DNA from: Hansschlegelia quercus
Lineage (GTDB): Bacteria > Pseudomonadota > Alphaproteobacteria > Rhizobiales > Methylopilaceae
Assembly (NCBI RefSeq): GCF_004310425.1
Contig: NZ_SIUB01000002.1
Location: 310,001-374,000, forward strand
Direction: 5' to 3'
Length of the DNA stretch: 64,000 nt
Shown here: positions 63,407 to 64,000 of the stretch, piece by piece
How positions within the stretch are numbered: position 1 is the first letter of the stretch
How the letters are laid out: each line of letters starts with the position of its first letter
Program-made: the position numbers and the translations under genes
Notes under the pieces: generated by a model
Database searches by the model: none
The model's input: the letters and a program-made list of their open reading frames with translations, nothing else
What the model was told of the DNA's origin: nothing

Positions 63407-64000
63407 TCAGGCTGCGGGGGCCGCTGGCGCGGGCGCGGATTGCTCGGTGCGGGCCTTGAACCAGAGCCGCACCATTGCGCCGCGGCCGCCTTCGGCCACA
63501 GCGGGCGCGTCGAGCAACTCCACACCGCCTCCGTGCTCCTCCATGATCTTCCCCACGATTGCGAGGCCGAGCCCCGTGCCCTTCTCGCGGGTGGTCATAT
63601 AGGGCTCGAGCAGCCTTTGCCGATTCTCCACCGGAAGCCCGGCCCCGTTATCGACCACCTCGACGACCGCGGAATCGCCCTCGCGACGGACGAATACGTC
63701 GATCCGACCCTCGCCGTTCACGCCTTCCGGCGTGGCGTGCACGGATTCCGTCGCGTTCTTGACGATGTTCGTCACAGCCTGCGCGATCAGCCGCCGGTCG
63801 AACTTGGCCTTTACCGGCTGATCGGCCCCGTGCGCTTCGATGGCGATGTCGGGGTAGCCGACGCGCATCATGAACACGCCTTGGCGGACGACGTTCGCGA
63901 GATCCTCCTCCTCGATCGTCGGTTTCGGCATGCGCGCGAAAGACGAGAACTCGTCCACCATCCGCTTGATGTCGTCGACCTGCCGGATGATTGTGTCCGT
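63407..64000 (-). CDS. ntrY: Nitrogen sensor histidine kinase NtrY, C-terminal part
   Basis: The last 198 residues of NtrY are in the window; the gene runs past base 64000. ...RQVDDIKRMVDEFSSFARMP is the H-box region helix after the phospho-His; IVKNATESV is the N-box, VVDNGAGLP the G1-box, and KGTGLGLAIVGKIMEEHGGG the G2-box. A low-complexity Ala/Pro tail (APAPAAPAA) ends the protein. It lies 44 bases before ntrX, so the pair are co-transcribed. Periplasmic and PAS parts are outside the window. Confidence 0.93.
   Translation of the reverse strand, partial: TDTIIRQVDDIKRMVDEFSSFARMPKPTIEEEDLANVVRQGVFMMRVGYPDIAIEAHGADQPVKAKFDRRLIAQAVTNIVKNATESVHATPEGVNGEGRIDVFVRREGDSAVVEVVDNGAGLPVENRQRLLEPYMTTREKGTGLGLAIVGKIMEEHGGGVELLDAPAVAEGGRGAMVRLWFKARTEQSAPAPAAPAA

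Overview
This window is a 64 kb chromosomal segment of a GC-rich alphaproteobacterium, most likely order Hyphomicrobiales (Rhizobiales). The evidence is the aerobic cobalamin gene set (cobG, cobH, cobI, cobM, cobL, cobK, cobA, cobB), the ntrY-ntrX-dat-hfq-hflX block, the ftsB-pdhA-pdhB-pdhC-lpdA-lipA block, the pdxJ-acpS-lepB-rnc-era block, a glnB-glnA pair behind a sigma-54 promoter, a single Rsh enzyme and a RopB/Omp25-type porin-like protein. The genus cannot be fixed from the sequence alone. Gene density is high, many neighbours overlap by 4 bases, and I see no prophage, insertion sequence or CRISPR array.

Layout. 1-2013: end of a cob cluster (cobG-cobH-cobI, minus strand, cobI cut by the window edge). 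2112-8915: envelope genes (small membrane protein, Bug/TctC binding protein, MltB-type lytic transglycosylase, pssA-psd for phosphatidylethanolamine, an Atm1-type ABC exporter). 9063-14040: second cob cluster, cobM-cobL-cobK on minus and cobA-cobB divergent on plus. 14090-16634: nagZ-scpA-scpB. 16778-25119: slt, dapA-smpB-DUF4345 protein, family 5 uracil-DNA glycosylase, NYN protein, rpoZ and rsh. 25285-28924: pdxJ-acpS-lepB-rnc-era. 29227-39781: a CPA1 antiporter, ftsB, then the pyruvate dehydrogenase operon with small and accessory genes inserted, and lipA. 40007-43123: outer-membrane protein, diguanylate cyclase, tRNA-Ser(UGA), secreted protein. 43322-51176: rlpA, a D-Ala-D-Ala carboxypeptidase homologue, tmk, holB, metG, tatD, MBL hydrolase and a small membrane protein. 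51314-54879: nnrDE divergent from glnB-glnA. 54953-58418: an accessory-looking trio (beta-helix protein, Tat-signal protein, GMC oxidoreductase). 58419-59194: a long stretch without a convincing gene. 59195-64000: hflX, hfq, D-amino acid transaminase, ntrX and the C-terminal part of ntrY.

The most unusual single observation is the DacF-like carboxypeptidase homologue at 44697-45896. Two of its three penicillin-binding active-site motifs are changed (SxxK to SMAT, SxN to SGG) while the fold and the KTG motif look intact, so it reads as a pseudoenzyme in an otherwise ordinary operon. Two families of dispersed palindromic intergenic repeats (A: CGTCATCCCGGC type; B: TGCGTGCTTCGAGAC type) each occur three times, and one A copy supplies the last codons and stop of the ABC exporter gene. 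The sigma-54 promoter in front of glnB, the long inverted repeat upstream of it, and the GMC oxidoreductase trio with the adjoining empty region are the other points worth a second look. I found no clearly new multi-gene defence or biosynthetic system.
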